Source of the DNA: Platanthera guangdongensis
Taxonomy: Eukaryota; Streptophyta; Magnoliopsida; Asparagales; Orchidaceae
Assembly (NCBI GenBank): GCA_039583875.1
Contig: CM077153.1
Coordinates: forward strand, 65,852,482 to 65,916,481
Direction: 5' to 3'
Length of the DNA: 64,000 nucleotides
Positions within the stretch are counted from its first letter, which is position 1, and every line of letters begins with the position of its first letter. Shown here one piece after another: positions 44,931-56,858 of this stretch. The notes under the pieces are model-generated. The model worked only from the letters and a program-made list of their open reading frames with translations, did not search any database and was not told the DNA's origin. Both the position numbers and the translations under genes were made by a program.

Positions 44931-47176
44931 AAGTGAGAAGTGGTGATCAAGCCCAGCATGCTACGTAATCGTTGAAAAAGCCCCTTCGACATCGGCTTTG
45001 TGAAGATGTCTGCAAGATTATCTTCACTCCGAACATGCCCGACCAGAAGAGATCCCTCCAATAACTTCTCCCTTATGAAGTGGTGCTCGATCTCAATATG
45101 CTTGGTCTTTGCGTGACACACTGGATTGTTTACCAGTTTGAGAGCACTCTCATTGTCACCCCGGAGTAAAGTAGGCCCTTGCACTTCTTCATAAACATCT
45201 TCTACAAGCCTCCGCAACCAGATTGCTTTCCGAGCAGCCAAGGCCGAAGCCTTATACTCAGTTTCCGTAGTAGACACGGACACAGAATCCTGCTTCTTGC
45301 TACACCACGAAATACAAGCTGAACCACAAGTGAAAACATAACCCGAAGTTGATCTCCGATCATCCGAGTAACCACCATAGTCATCATCCGTGTATCCAAG
45401 CAAACCAAAGTCCGCATCTCTACTATAGAGGAGTCCCATATCATAAGTTGTCTTGACATACTTCTAAATATTCTTTGTCGCCACCAGATGAGACTTCCTT
45501 GGATCAGCCATAAATCGACTTACTCGGCCAACAGCATAAGAAATGTCTGGCCTTGTAATCGTCAGGTAGATTAAGCTCGCTACAAGAGCCCTGAACACCA
45601 AGGGATCAGGAAGAATCCTTCATTCATCTCGTCGAAGCTTCAGCCCATGTTCTAGTGGAGTAGAACAACTCTTCCCTTTGCCCATGCCAAATCGACTTAC
45701 AATGCGATCTATATATCCCTTCTGGCAAATGAGAATCCCACACTCCTTCCTCTCTACTTCAAGACCGAGAAAGTGATGAAGCTCTCCCAAGTCTTTCATC
45801 TCGAATCGTATAGCAAGATCAGCCCTGAGCCTTGCTACTTCCTCCTCTGAATTCCCTATGATGATCATGTCATCCACATATAGTAGGACCAAGACTTGCA
45901 GCTCCCCCTTCTTCTTGACGAACAAGCTAAAATCCTAGTTGGAAGCAAGATAACCGCAGAATTGCAAATACTCTGCTATCTTCCCATACCAAGCTCTAGG
46001 AGCTTGCTTCAACCCATAGAGAGCCTTCCTGAGCTTGCAGACATAGTTCGGATGATCTTCAGAAACAAATCCAAGTGGCTGATCCATGAAGATGTCCCTG
46101 TCAATTTCTCCGTAAAGAAAGACATTCTTTACATCAAGCTGCCACACCCTCCATCCCTTGCAAGCAGCCAAGGCGATCATCACTCTAACTGAAGTCATCT
46201 TTCGAACAGGACTAAATGTCTCCTCATAGTCTTCTCCATACTGCTGTGAGAATCCTCGAGCAACCAGGTGAGCTTTGAACCTATCAATGCTCCCATCGGC
46301 CTTCTTCTTCAACTTATACACCCACTTGCAAGTCACTGGAGTAATGCCATCAACCTTGGGCACAAGGTCCCAGGTTTCATTCTTATTGAGAGCAGCAATC
46401 TCTTCCTTCATGGCATCATCCCACTCCTTGACTCCAGTGGCCTCATTGAAGTTTACAGGCTCTCGCTCATCCAGAGGACCTGCAAAGAAGTAGGAGATAA
46501 AGCTCACTGCATTCCCATTACAGTACCGAGTAGGTGGCTTCACAACTCTCTTCGATCTCCGAAGAGGATGTTCCTTGCTCACTACCTCTGTTGCTTCTTC
46601 AGGCTCAACACCACCTTCAGGCAAGCTTTGAGCAATGCTCCCCCTTTTTCTTGATACAGAAGTCTCAGCACCAGAACTTGAAGCAATAGGAGCTGCTGGT
46701 GAAACAACAAGCTCCTCTTCCAGACCTTCAGCAGCCACCTTCTGTTCTTTATCAACCTTGATTCCGGTTAGCTCAACCGAGCCACCTATATACGATGTCC
46801 ATTCATCAAAGACAACATCTCTTGACACAACAACCTTCTTCGTCGCTGGATCCATGCATTTACATCCCTTCTTCCGCTCATCGTAGCAAACAAAGACAAG
46901 CTTCCTTGCCTTTGCATCCAGCTTGGTCATTAAAGCATCTGGGACATGCACATAGCAAGTTGAACAGAACATCCAAAGGTGTTCCACACTGGGATTTTCC
47001 TTCAGCAATATCTCAAAAGGAGTCTTCATGTTGATCGGGTTGAGCGACATCCGATTGATGACGTAAGAAGCACAATACATCCCCTCCGCCCAGAAGGACC
47101 TTGGAATGTCTTTTGCATGAAGCCAGCATTTGCAAGTCTCCGTCAGATGACGAATCTTCCGCTCTGCTACTCCATT
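44931..47176 (-). pseudogene. pol: Integrase end, reverse transcriptase and RNase H of element F
   Basis: Continues the pol frame after a stop in the integrase motif TPQ-stop-NGVAERK (near 47176). The open part 47080-45935 (381 aa) holds the integrase C-terminus (HVPDALMTKLDAKARKLVFV), a Ser/Glu linker, then [56 protein letters not shown]. After a stop near 45934 comes the catalytic YVDD (about 45875-45864) and FEMKDLGELHHFLGLEV. More stops lie near 45619 and 45462. RNase H (45439-44915) has GYTDDDYGGYSDDRRSTSGY, STTETEYKA, TKHIEIEHHFIREK and ADIFTKPM. All pieces share one frame. Several stops fit C-to-T change (for example Gln or Trp codons). Confidence 0.93.
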
Positions 47177-48295
47177 TTATTGTGGAGTGTGAGCACAAGT
47201 AAGCTCTCTGTGGATCTCATGCTTCATGCAGAAGTTAGAAAACTCGGAGGAGATAAACTCACCACCGTTATCTGTTCTAAGCTTCTTGATCTGCAAGCCA
47301 AGCCGACCCTCCACCAACTCCTTGAACTCCACAAAAAACCGGAAGGCTTCAAACTTCTCCTTCAAGAAATATACCCAAGTGGATCTTGAGTAGTCATCAA
47401 TCAGCACAAGCATATATCTGCTCCCGCCAAGGCTTGTAGTGATGGTTGGTCCCATCAAGTCTCCATGGATGCACTCCAATGGTCTCTTACTCCTCATTTG
47501 CGATTTATCAAATGGAAGGCGATGAGCCTTGCCATACTGACATCCCACGCAAACGTGACCATCACCAAATGAAGATAGCTTTTGCAAGCCTCTTACAAGC
47601 CTTCTGTTAGTCATAGCCTTCAGCTTATCCATTCCTACATGCCCCAACCATTCATGCCAAATAGCAGCGCTATCGTTTGCTTTCATCTGATCAACATAAG
47701 AGTTATTTGCAAGAACAAACAAGTTCTTAACTCTCCTTCCAACATGAGCAACATCAGCCTTCACCACTGATACGTTGCAAAAGAACTTCACTTCTGTTGG
47801 CCCAAACAAAATGTGATAACCCGCGTCGACCGCATTGGTCACAGAGAAGAGGTTCTTCTTCATGCCCGGTACGTGATACACACTCCTTAACGCGAGTGGC
47901 CCCTTATGACTACCCAAAGACACAACTCCCTCCTTCTCTACTGCATAAACAGTATTATCAGCAGTTATAATAGCTTCATTACCTGAGTACGCTTGCAAGG
48001 AAGAAAACTTCGACTTGTCTCCGGTGAAGTGATGACCACACCCGGAGTCCACGATCAAGTCGTCGTTGAAGTCGACAGCAGACAAGGCATGAACACAGGT
48101 GCCCATCATGAAGGCTCCGCCCCATCCAGCTTCCTCACTCTTAGAGCAAGCTTCCTCCTTGCCTGCAGCATGCCCAGGCTGTAGTTTGACCTTGCAGTCA
48201 CGCTTGAAGTGTCCCCACTGATGACACTTGTAGCACTTCAGGTTCTTCTTCCAATCCTTCTTGGGAGTAGCGCTCCTATCTGACTGATGAGAAGT
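47177..48295 (-). pseudogene. pol: Gag zinc knuckle, protease and integrase of element F
   Basis: After the stop at 48298-48296 the frame continues with the zinc knuckle CYKCHQWGHFKRDC (about 48235-48194). The protease motif LIVDSGCGHHFTGDKSKF follows (about 48063-48010). The GAG-pre-integrase has IWHEWLGHVGMDKLKAM and CVGCQYGKAHRLPF (47670-47510). The integrase core has CIHGDLMGP, VLIDDYSRSTWVYFL and LRTDNGGEFISS (47490-47250). 48109-47177 is open for 310 aa. This part would cut the polyprotein and integrate cDNA. Confidence 0.92.
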
Positions 48296-48991
48296 TTAAG
48301 GCTCATTTTCAGCAGCGGTCTTCTTCATCCCTTCCCATCCTTTCTTCTTACTTGAGAAGAGAGCTTCACTGCCTTCCTCAGTGACTGTGACTACAACCAT
48401 CTGCCTTGCTAAACTCTCCTGCAAAGCAAGCAGGTTCTCAAGCTCCAGCATAGATGGCTGGGTAGCCCAACCTTGAACAGATGTCACAAAGGCAACATAC
48501 TCCTTCCGCAAGCCGCGGATTATGTGCCCTTTCATCTTAGCCTCAGAGATAGGCTCATCCGGATCAAGCGCTGACAGCTCCGCATACAAGCTCTTCATCT
48601 TCAGAAAGAACTTTGAGATGGTCAGGTCTCCTTGAGTTGTCCTCGCCAACTCATTCTCTAAAAACTGAAGTCTAGCCACATTCTTCCTATTGAATAACTC
48701 ATCAATGGTTGTCCAAATGTCAGCAGAAAACTCACATCCTATGATGTGATCAAACAGTTCTAGTGACACGGCCCAATTGAGAACAAACTCCATCTTAGCA
48801 TTTATTTTTCTCCAGAGCCTCACCTGCTCAGCAGTACCAAACGCAGCAGTCACTTCCTGTCTGTCGTCACCACCAACGACCTCCCATAGCTCCTCACCCA
48901 GAAGGCAACTCTTCATGCACGACTTCCACTTCTTAAAGTTAGTCGGCATCAAGAGTTCAATACCAAGACATCTTGCATAGCTTACTTCCAT
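48296..48991 (-). pseudogene. gag: Gag capsid part of element F (231 aa, ends in a premature stop)
   Basis: Copia gag of the UBN2 type: KKWKSCMKSCLLGEELWEVV near the start, EFSADIWTTIDELFNRKNVA, ENELARTTQGDLTISKFFLK, ALDPDEPISEAKMKGHIIRG and LLALQESLARQMV. The stop at 48298-48296 falls before the zinc knuckle, which continues in the same frame, so it is probably a mutation and not a real gag end. The ATG is about 120 bp from the primer site. Confidence 0.9.
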
Positions 48992-49106
48992 TGCAACAAC
49001 CGTTGATTAAGCTAACTTCCACAAGCACAGAGCACCAACACAGGTTGATCACCACTCAAGCACAAAGCAACAACACTGGTTGAACACTGCTCAAGCAACT
49101 GAACCA

Positions 49107-49119
49107 GCCTTTGATACCA
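49107..49119 (-). other. Primer binding site of element F
   Basis: The minus strand reads TGGTATCAAAGGC directly after the 5' LTR. It matches the 3' end of tRNA-iMet for the first eight bases and then differs. Confidence 0.8.
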
Positions 49120-50923
49120 TTTTAAATTTTCTCAAGGTGGTCAGCAAGATAGCCTAAAGCCAAATTAATATTCTCAGAACTATCCAGTTAACACCTTGAT
49201 CATGCCAAAGCCCAAGAGCAAGCTTAACACAAAACACAAATGGAAGCACAAGCAGGTCTTATATTCATTCACACTTATTTACAAGGCCAGGTATACGTAG
49301 CGAGACATGATTTCGCTAGTACACAAGCTACAAACAGAAAGAACAAAACACGCCGGGCGGACAGCACTGGAGACCGCCGAGACCGCCTAGTCCGCCAAAG
49401 TTGCCGAAGCCGCTCGAGCTACAACTGCTATAAGCAGAATAACACACAGAGTCTGCCGAGACCGCAAGGTCAAGAGGACACACCGTTAATCGCTGCCTGC
49501 TGAAAAACTGAGGAACAGACCGCCTACCGGCCTAAGACCGGCAGACAGGTTATTGGAACTTGATCAAGCTGAAGCAGAAAACTGACAAGCCGTATAAGCG
49601 ACCAGCTGAGACTGCAGAGATCGCACACTTCAATGCCCAACTCCTGGATCCTTGAAGCTAGCCGCGCGACCTGCACACAGCAAAACGTCAGTACTACTCA
49701 ACCCGCGAGGACAGAAAACTGCAGATCGCAACACTTGCCCAAGCCCAACTTACTGTTCACTCTGTTACTATAGATGTGCCGGGGGGTTCTATTTATAGGT
49801 GAGTGAGGAGTGTGGTCACCACCCTAGTGCATAGAATCACAACCCCAGCCCGTGCACTAGCAAAACATCCGTCCGCTGAGTCCGCAAAGACTTAGCCGGA
49901 TTCCAAGAAAACCGCCAGGAGTAAGACACCGATGTTCACTACCAGGCAACCTTGTACCAGACCGCCCACACTGTGTGGACAAGGTATAGTCCGCACACAT
50001 CATCACATGGATAGACACAACTCCTTCAGTGATAGTCTGCACATACAAGAGGCAGTCCGCACAGCACAAGAGCAAAACCTCCATTCGCCACAAGTCCACG
50101 ACCAAAGGCAGTCCGCCCAGTCAACAGCGGATTTGACAGATACTGCAGACACACTAGACTTGTCACAGAATGTGACCAAGTCCAGTAAATCACCAAAGGC
50201 CTAGCGTGAGCTCGGCGGACAAGGCCCAGTCCGCCAATACCTGAAGTAGATTGCCAATTCCACCAAGGTAAGAAGCTCGCCAATTCCACCAAGGTAAGCA
50301 GCTCTCCAATTCCACCAAGGTAAGCAGATCACCAATACTACTCGCACAGCTGACCAAACAAACGGCCAACTGCCGGACTCCGACACCAGTCCGCGCAGTC
50401 CTCCACAGCAGCTAAAACCTGCTGTATCACCAGAGCTCGGCAAGGGCCACAGCCAAACTCTAAGGCCAGTCTGCCATAGCGGACACGTTAGTCCGCAAAC
50501 CTCCCGCGGATAAGGCACCCCATCCGCCGGTTAACATAAGCTTGCAACACATAAGGCCGCTGAACAGAGCACTGCCTACAGCCCACAAACCGCAGTCCGC
50601 TCAGTCCGTTTTGCTAGGCCCGACATCCTTGGCCATAGGCCAACCAAGCCGTACAACAGACCGATCAAGCCGCATACCAGGCCGCACATGCCACTCCTCA
50701 ATAGCCAAGCCAACAAGACAGCCAACACTCAGGCCGCAACCCGCAGTCCGCCAAGGCCGCAGACTAAGACCGCTCAGGCCGCATAAGCTGCTCTTTAATA
50801 GCCAAGCCAGCCAAGGTCACCAGGCCGCACTAGGAGTCCGCTAAGGCCGCGGACTCAGTCCGCACAGGCCGCTTAGACCGCCCGGCCTGTCCATCACCCA
50901 CTTCCACTTCATAAATTTCAACA
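49120..50923 (-). repeat. 5' LTR of element F
   Basis: 1804 bp, clearly the partner of 43106-44920. Substitutions and small indels are frequent enough to see by eye. Its inner terminal dinucleotide has changed (TTTTAAA here for TGTTAAA). A TATA box lies at 49789-49798 on the minus strand. CAGTCCGC/GCGGACT motif groups are at 49360-49530 and 50200-50890. Confidence 0.93.
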
Positions 50924-50928
50924 TGTAA
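50924..50928. other. Target-site duplication of copia element F, right copy
   Basis: TGTAA, as at 43101-43105. Confidence 0.9.
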
Positions 50929-51564
50929 CCCCTCGTTGGAAAGGTATTTACAGTGGCTACAACTTTCGTGTTTAGTCGGAAGCCCAAATCTGGCTGTATC
51001 ACAATTGGAAACAGCCATGAAGATCGCTGAGTGCAAAACACAGATTTTTGCACGCATCTTAAGGCGAAGTGAACGACATCGGTTCATCTTCCTTCTCAAG
51101 CTGATTTCCAAAAATTCACATCCAAGTTTCCTCCTCCCTTATTCACCCTCACAAGGCCACTTCTCTTCACGAAACCATCCTCCATCATCACATAGAAGAA
51201 ATGAGAGGTTGAAGACATCTATATAAAACCTAGGACACATGTCCTAACATGACCATTCCTAGAAAGCTTCTTTTATCCATCAAGACTCTCTTGAGTCGAT
51301 GTCTCTCCTAAGAAATAACTAGAGATCTAGCACAAAGGGAGATGAGGAGGAAGCTCACCTCGTTTCCGGCGTTTACACCATTTTCGACCAAGGATCTTGT
51401 AACTCTTCTCGGCGACATCTTCTTCTCCTCGGCGGAGGTGGTACTTCACCTCTTGGAATTGTTCCAGCACCTTCTTCCTCCTTTCCAGCAGTTTATCCAG
51501 GAAAAAGGATTGGAATGAGAATGAAAATTGCTAGGGTTTTCATTTCCCTTATAAGTGAAAAATG

Positions 51565-52135
51565 ACACGAGTAGGGACACGCCCGTGTCCTTACCCGTGT
51601 CCCGCTCGGGTGAAGCATCGACGACGGTTCGACAGCCGTTTTGATACACAAACACGGGTAGGGACACACTCTTGTCTCTACCCGTGTCCAAGTGACACGA
51701 CCGTGTGGCTGGCCGTGTCCTGCTCGGGTCTTGCTTCGTCGAGTTTCTCTTGACGAACACGGGTAGCGACACGCCAGTCTCTACCCATGTCCTCACACAC
51801 ATGGGTAGGGACACGCCCGTGTCCATACCCATGTCCTTCTCGGGAACTACTCGAGTGATCGACTCTAGTGCTGGCTGGAGGCACACGGGTAGGGACACGC
51901 CGTGTCTCTACCCGTGTCCTTCTCGGGACACTCTTCATCGACCTCTACTCGACACATACGGGTAGGGACACGCCGTGTCCCTACTGTGTCATCATACATA
52001 CGAGTAGTGACACGCCAATGTCACTACCCGTGTCCTTCTCGGGAATAACTCGAGTCGTCGACTCGAGTACTGGGTGGGCACACACGGGTAGGGACACGCC
52101 CGTGTCTCTACCCGTGTCCTTCTCTGGGCTGACTT
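51565..52135. repeat. GACACGGGTAGGGACACGCCCGTGTC array in solo LTR A
   Basis: Units of ACACGGGTAGGGACACGCC followed by CGTGTCTCTACCCGTGTCC, repeated about eight times. The palindrome CTCGAGTCGTCGACTCGAG is at 52049-52067. Confidence 0.88.
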
Positions 52136-52246
52136 CACCTCCCCTACACTAGTGTAAGCCTAGCTACCAGCACTTCCCTGAGCCCAAGTCAGCTCTCATG
52201 ACTCAAAAACGCACACGAGGGGCCTAGTGCGAATCAGGACGTTACA

Positions 52247-52251
52247 ATAGT
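52247..52251. other. Target-site duplication of solo LTR family A, right copy
   Basis: ATAGT, as at 41100-41104. Confidence 0.88.
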
Positions 52252-53420
52252 GGCTTGTGAGCAGGCTGTTCGTAGTAGCCTGATCAGAGAGGTTTGGTAT
52301 GTCCTCGGGTGACCTATGAAAGTTCCTTTAAATTACGCTTCCCATACAGGGCAGCACTTGCCACATAGGCATGTCGGGAATGCATCCTACTCCTCCAAGA
52401 AGGAAGAGCGATCAACACCCTTATACGCTTGCATTTGCAATGCCACTGCATCGTCAGGTTACCCCAAAGATCTTTCAGCTTTTCACCAAGTCCCTAGAGT
52501 GGATAGGAATATTCAGAAGAGTAGTCCGCCGCTTGGTCAACCTCTTCCAGCCTTCTCCTTGCCAACTCCTCCATCTTCTTCTTTTGAGTTGAGGTCAGAC
52601 CGCCCGGAGTCAGTTGTGGGTTCGCATGCACCACCAAATTCACTGCAAAATTCATTATTAGTACACAACTAGTGCGCCTAGAAATTCTTAATCACAGGAA
52701 GCACTTACTATCTTGGAGAACTACTCCATCCAAACTTGGAAGGAGAGGAAGGTAGTAGTCAATGTCAAGATGTGAATCCCACATGAACTCGACAATCTTT
52801 TCCTCGATATCCAACAACTTGTCGGTCTTGAAATCACTGTACTCCCACTCTTGGGCATAAGTATGATGGAATCTGAGGTCTCCCTCAAACATCAGATAAG
52901 GGGATGTCCAGTTGTGAACCATGTTTGACAGGTTCACAACCTTCATCCCGTTACAGTAAAAGTACAAAATACACTTGAAAGTTGCGGAGACGGATACGTT
53001 GGTAGACTACATAGAGAATAACTTCCTGAATATTTTCATGGAGAATGCTATCCTCTCAGACTGCAAGTAAGACATGTAGTTGAAGATCACAATGATTGTG
53101 TTGGTGGCGAGCTGACCAGGAACTACATTTGAAGTGGTCAATGGAAATGGTGATCTGTTCGTCGATGAAGTATTAATCCTTTCCTACTTCTCAGGAAGTT
53201 GAACATGCAGTGGATAATTCTGCCTATGTTTTCGAAGAAGTTCTGGAGATCAACATCTATAAGAAGAGATTTCTTGTGGTCCGTGACATGAAAGGCAGTA
53301 ACAGCATCAACTCGCGCGATCACCATTTTTGCAGACCGCATAGACTTCAATATCGCGCACATCTTAATTTCCTGCTAAAAATGAAGAACGACAATTTTAT
53401 TTATAGAAAAAGTTGATTTG
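52252..53420 (-). pseudogene. 5' exons of the 'putative gypsy-type transposon' family protein
   Basis: On the minus strand, PFPLTTSNVVPGQLATNT (about 53155-53100), IVIFNYMSYLQSERIAFSMK, FRKLFSM, a stop near 53010, then LYFYCNGMKVVNLSNMVHNW and TSPYLMFEGDLRF. This order (a P.PG/AQL..N motif, a Leu-rich helix, FR..F, then a YF...V..L...W...F strand) resembles the putative gypsy-type transposon domain (Pfam 'Transposase_28' type) by my reading. It ends LPLLPSLDGVVLQDS, then a good donor GTAAGT (about 52708) and acceptor TTTTGCAG (about 52641), and a Lys/Arg/Glu-rich exon (QKKKMEELARRRLEEVDQAA). The frame continues at 41104. Stops and at least one frame change show decay. Confidence 0.55.
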
Positions 53421-54039
53421 CATGCAATTGTACAAGTCGTATCCTCGTCTGCCTGACCACAAAATTTCAAAGCTTCACTTGTAATACTTCTCAAAATACA
53501 CAAAAATGGCGGTTAGAATAATGAGACTGCATAGGTCGCAGAAGTAATCAACCACAACAAAAGTAGAAAAATTCAGTTCACGCAAGCCGATATTAAGCAT
53601 CGCATCAAATAAGATAAGAATCAAATAAATAAAGAAAAAAGAAATCTCAACACGATATTGCCCAACACCGTATTACAAATCATTTTCAAATCATTGACCG
53701 CGACCAATTCAGTCATTGCAGTCTCTGCCTATATGCACCACCTGGTCGCTCGCTTGCAAAAGCACTCTATACATCTGCTGCAGGTGGTGGTGCATGATGT
53801 TGAAGGAACAATGAACTCGAGAAGCTTCGCAGTCTACATGACTCAAAGGAACCATGTGTTCCGCAGGCGCTCTCTGTGGTTCGAGTGGCGCATTCTATTA
53901 TGTTGTTCTAGCTGCTAGCAGGCAGGAAGTTTCACCCCTGTCTACAAGGTTCGGCTGTTGCGATCTCTCAGTACTCGCCACTCTAGGACACCTGCCAATC
54001 CCGTTCTCTCACACCAGGTTCAAATATTTATCTTTATAA
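53421..54039. other. Unassigned sequence
   Basis: No domain recognised. Short ORFs on the plus strand (53658-53918, 53854-54039) show no family features. Confidence 0.35.
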
Positions 54040-54730
54040 TATTTTATGTCGTCTGCAGACCGCCTCCTATCTTTCTCCTCCCTTTAAAAAGAAGTAGAGA
54101 TAGTCACGATCTGGTCCTGCATGGCTTTCTCCCTCTCCAGTTGTTCCTTTTTATCCCACTCTAGTTCGGCGCAAAGGGCGTCCTCCCTTTCCAGCATGAC
54201 CCCTTTCCTTTCCAGTTCGGGCCACCATTCTTTTTCCATCAGAATCTTCATAAGGTCCATCTCCTAGTTCAATTCATTCAGCGACTCCTATCCCTCTCTA
54301 TTCAGTTTGCCGGGAGGTCGTGTTAGTGGCAGCAGCGGCGGCAAGAATTCTCCCGATTCTGTGGAGGTCGCTGGTTTGTTTGGAGCTGAAACAAGGAAAA
54401 ACAAAATCAAAATTCCTTACTAAAGTAGATCGCAACAAGCAGAATTTTGAAGAACAAGACCTCTAGTTCACGAGGTTCCTTCCCGCTCGATTATAGCAGC
54501 AGCCTGGCGATTATCAAAAATAGGGCGCCTAAAATGCTTGGGGTTAATTTAACTAAGCTGTCCACACCAGCCTCGACGAGCCTTTTTTCTCCTCTTGTCC
54601 AAATCCTTGCTGGAAAGGACTATATCTTCGGTCTCTGTTATAACCTTCACTAGTCTTTTTTTTCAAGGCAAAGACCTATAAGAAGGTGGAAGCTTGATAT
54701 CCTTGGGTGTTTGTTTTATTTTACCTGACC
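54040..54730 (-). pseudogene. Coiled-coil coding remnant with splice-like sites
   Basis: The minus strand encodes KLNREG (54310), a stop, then a highly charged heptad-like helix (EMDLMKILMEKEWWPELERK, VMLEREDALCAELEWDKKEQ, about 54275-54110) ending in a stop near 54085. Upstream, a TTTCCTTGTTTCAG acceptor (about 54390) precedes a Pro-rich exon (PPLLPLTRPPG). It resembles the coiled-coil tail of the neighbouring transposon-family pseudogene and may be a second partial copy. No catalytic motif is seen. Confidence 0.45.
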
Positions 54731-55229
54731 GTAGAAGTTCGGCAAAAGTTTGCAAGTTCGCCGCTGCACGCCTATTCGTGTCCTCCTTATCCTTGGTCGT
54801 CTTCTCCCCTGCGATTTTGGCACTTAACACCCTTCAATTGAGGGTGTTCGACACATTACACCCCAGATTTTAAATTTTGGCACTTTGCACCCTCCAATTA
54901 GATTTTGGGGTTCCTTCCCTCTTTCTTCTGGTAGCAAGCTTTGCATCCTGTACAGTTCTAGCTTGTGCTGGGAAGTCTAAGTCCTCTGGCCTTTTTCTAT
55001 CAAGGAGGGGCAGGTAGTAGGGGCTGCTACCTATGCAACAGGGGTCACAACTTGGGCTGTTAAGGCAGCTTGGGCTGCCACCAATGATTCTACGAGCATG
55101 CGACAAACATCAGTCGGGGTTACCATGTTAACATGATCCCTAGACATTTTTGAATTTCTGGGAATTTCAAAAATGTTTACTTCAATTACGTGGTCGCAAC
55201 TGCTATTAATATTGGCAGACAAGATTACT
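54731..55229. other. Unassigned sequence with a 60-bp-spaced direct repeat
   Basis: ATTTTGGCACTTAACACCCT (54814) and ATTTTGGCACTTTGCACCCT (54874) form a diverged direct repeat. A minus-strand 63-aa ORF (55222-55031) is Ala/Val-rich and could be an N-terminal gag piece, but nothing diagnostic is visible. Confidence 0.4.
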
Positions 55230-55600
55230 AGACTGCACAGGTCGCCCGGTTTGCAACCAGCAACCGCCCATTCATGTGGTCTGGTAGTTAGTCTTTTGTC
55301 CTCCTCTTTTGTATCCCATCACCTCTACCCGGTTCTCCTGTACCCTGGCATGGCCCTGCCAGTCTGGGTAGACCCCCAAGCCTATAAATAGGGGGAGTGA
55401 AACTCCTAAAGCATACTGACTCAAATATAGTAGCTCGCTTGTTAGGAGCCACGGTCTCGACTCCTGGGCTTTGCAATCTCTTGCTAGCATAGCTTTCCTC
55501 TTTCCTTTCCTTGTAACTGCACCATTCAATCAATAGAAAGCCCATAGCAAGAGTGGCATGCGCCACAATGGGCCAAGTCTGGTGTTACCGCTTGACGGCT
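55230..55600 (+). mobile_element. LTR-like promoter fragment, unassigned retroelement
   Basis: CCTATAAATAGGGGGAG (TATAAATA at 55383-55390) lies downstream of CT-rich sequence and upstream of a short transcribed-looking leader with CAATCAATAGAAAGCC. This is the usual make-up of a short plant LTR. Neither end nor a partner could be found. Confidence 0.4.
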
Positions 55601-56858
55601 TTTCTGTTCCTTTACTATTCACAGGTGTTTTTAGTTCCAATCTTCCTTTCCTCCACCATCCAACCCTTTTCGTGGTAGCGCATAAAGAGTTTGTGTAACG
55701 TTTGTTACCAATACTTCCTTCTTGTTGTGGGTTGCATCCCCGCTATGTGATCACAACTATCACTACCTTCCTATATGTTTTCCCTCTGCTAGTTCCAATA
55801 CTGAAGGCTCAAGACTCAAATAGATGTAGTGGGACATCGTCGGTTCTCCACCTCCTTTGAGAATGCTTAGGGAAAGGGAAGAAGAATTCCCCTAAGGTTT
55901 TCTGGATAAAATCCATAGAATGGAGCTCAAAAGAGCTTTAAAATCCAGCAAGAGAAGATGATTTTTCAGGGTTGACTTGCACAATGGCTTAAGTAGGAAT
56001 TCAAAAGAATTTTGTTTTCCCATGAGCTGGTGCACGACCGTACGTTTAGACAGTGTGATGAAAAAAATAAAAATAAAAAAATTCGGCATTGAATTTGACA
56101 TGAGAAAATGATTTTAAGTAGATACGACGCCCATGCATTGTACCCATGGACGAGCAAAGTAGCCCGTGCAAAAGGAAATCACACAGGTGCAAACAGAAAG
56201 CATAAAAATTGGGCAATCACAGGAAATGAACTCGCACGAGCTAGTGCAAGCCCATGCATTAGGAAATTGGGAGAATAAATTGTAGGGGAAGTGACAAAAA
56301 TCAAAAAAATTATCATTTTCATATAATGAACGCGCGTGATTGGCCTAGTCCGTACGTGAAGGAATATGGCACGACCATGCAATAAATGTTAACAACACAT
56401 ACCCATGCGATTATCAAGGGACATAGTCAAACCCAACCGTGAGAGAAGAGATCACACGAGCTTTAACAGATTACTCATTTTTAGTAGCTTGAAGGGCTTG
56501 AACTCGCACGATTGAAGCAACCATGCGACAAGGACTAGCACACAACCGTGTGTGTTAAGTAGAATTTTAAATATAATTGAAATGTTTTCCCTCGACACTC
56601 AAAGCGGAATTACCGAGGCAAATAACCGCCATCATGTTAAGAACATTGCCAAATGCATAAATAAAGATGACGAGAAAAGCGATAGTCTCTCCCCGATAAT
56701 GATTAAGCATGCATTGCACACCATATTGGCTAAAAGTGCGCTTCCTGAAAGATTTGTGTTTTAATGAAATATGAGCATTATTCATACATAATTGAGGCGA
56801 CTAAGCATAAAATAAACCTATATGAACATGAAATATATTATATAAAAATGACTCATCA
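55601..56858 (-). mobile_element. Athila-like LTR on the minus strand, left end unclear
   Basis: The minus strand starts TGATGAGTCATTTTTATATA at 56858, right after a purine-rich GGGTAAGTCTAGGGGTATT. This is the same arrangement as at 13567-13590. 56030-56560 carries scattered CACGACCGTACG, CCATGCATTG, CTCGCACGAG and ACGCGCGTGATTGG motifs, a degraded palindromic theme. The inner boundary may be anywhere from about 55600. Confidence 0.5.

Larger units (their letters stand above)
43106..50923 (-). mobile_element. Complete copia element F (two LTRs, full gag-pol with stops)
   Basis: LTRs 43106-44920 and 49120-50923, polypurine tract, primer site, and one continuous gag-pol frame on the minus strand with no frameshift and about five stops. 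The domain order Gag-PR-IN-RT-RH is copia. There is no third ORF after RNase H, unlike D and E. TSD TGTAA. The ends are nearly intact, so insertion is relatively recent, though the stops make it inactive. Confidence 0.95.
41105..52246 (-). mobile_element. Solo LTR of gypsy family A, carrying nested copia element F
   Basis: The outer pieces 41105-43105 and 50924-52246 make an LTR of about 3.3 kb. On the minus strand it starts TGTAACGTCC and ends GGGTCTTACA, with the ATAGT duplication on both sides and no internal domain. It matches 1045-4567 over the leader, stem-loops and 3' end. 42170-42540 has repeated CACGGAAGGAGCC/GAGGACCAAGCCCAACC units. The stem-loops are at 41772-41876. Confidence 0.9.
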
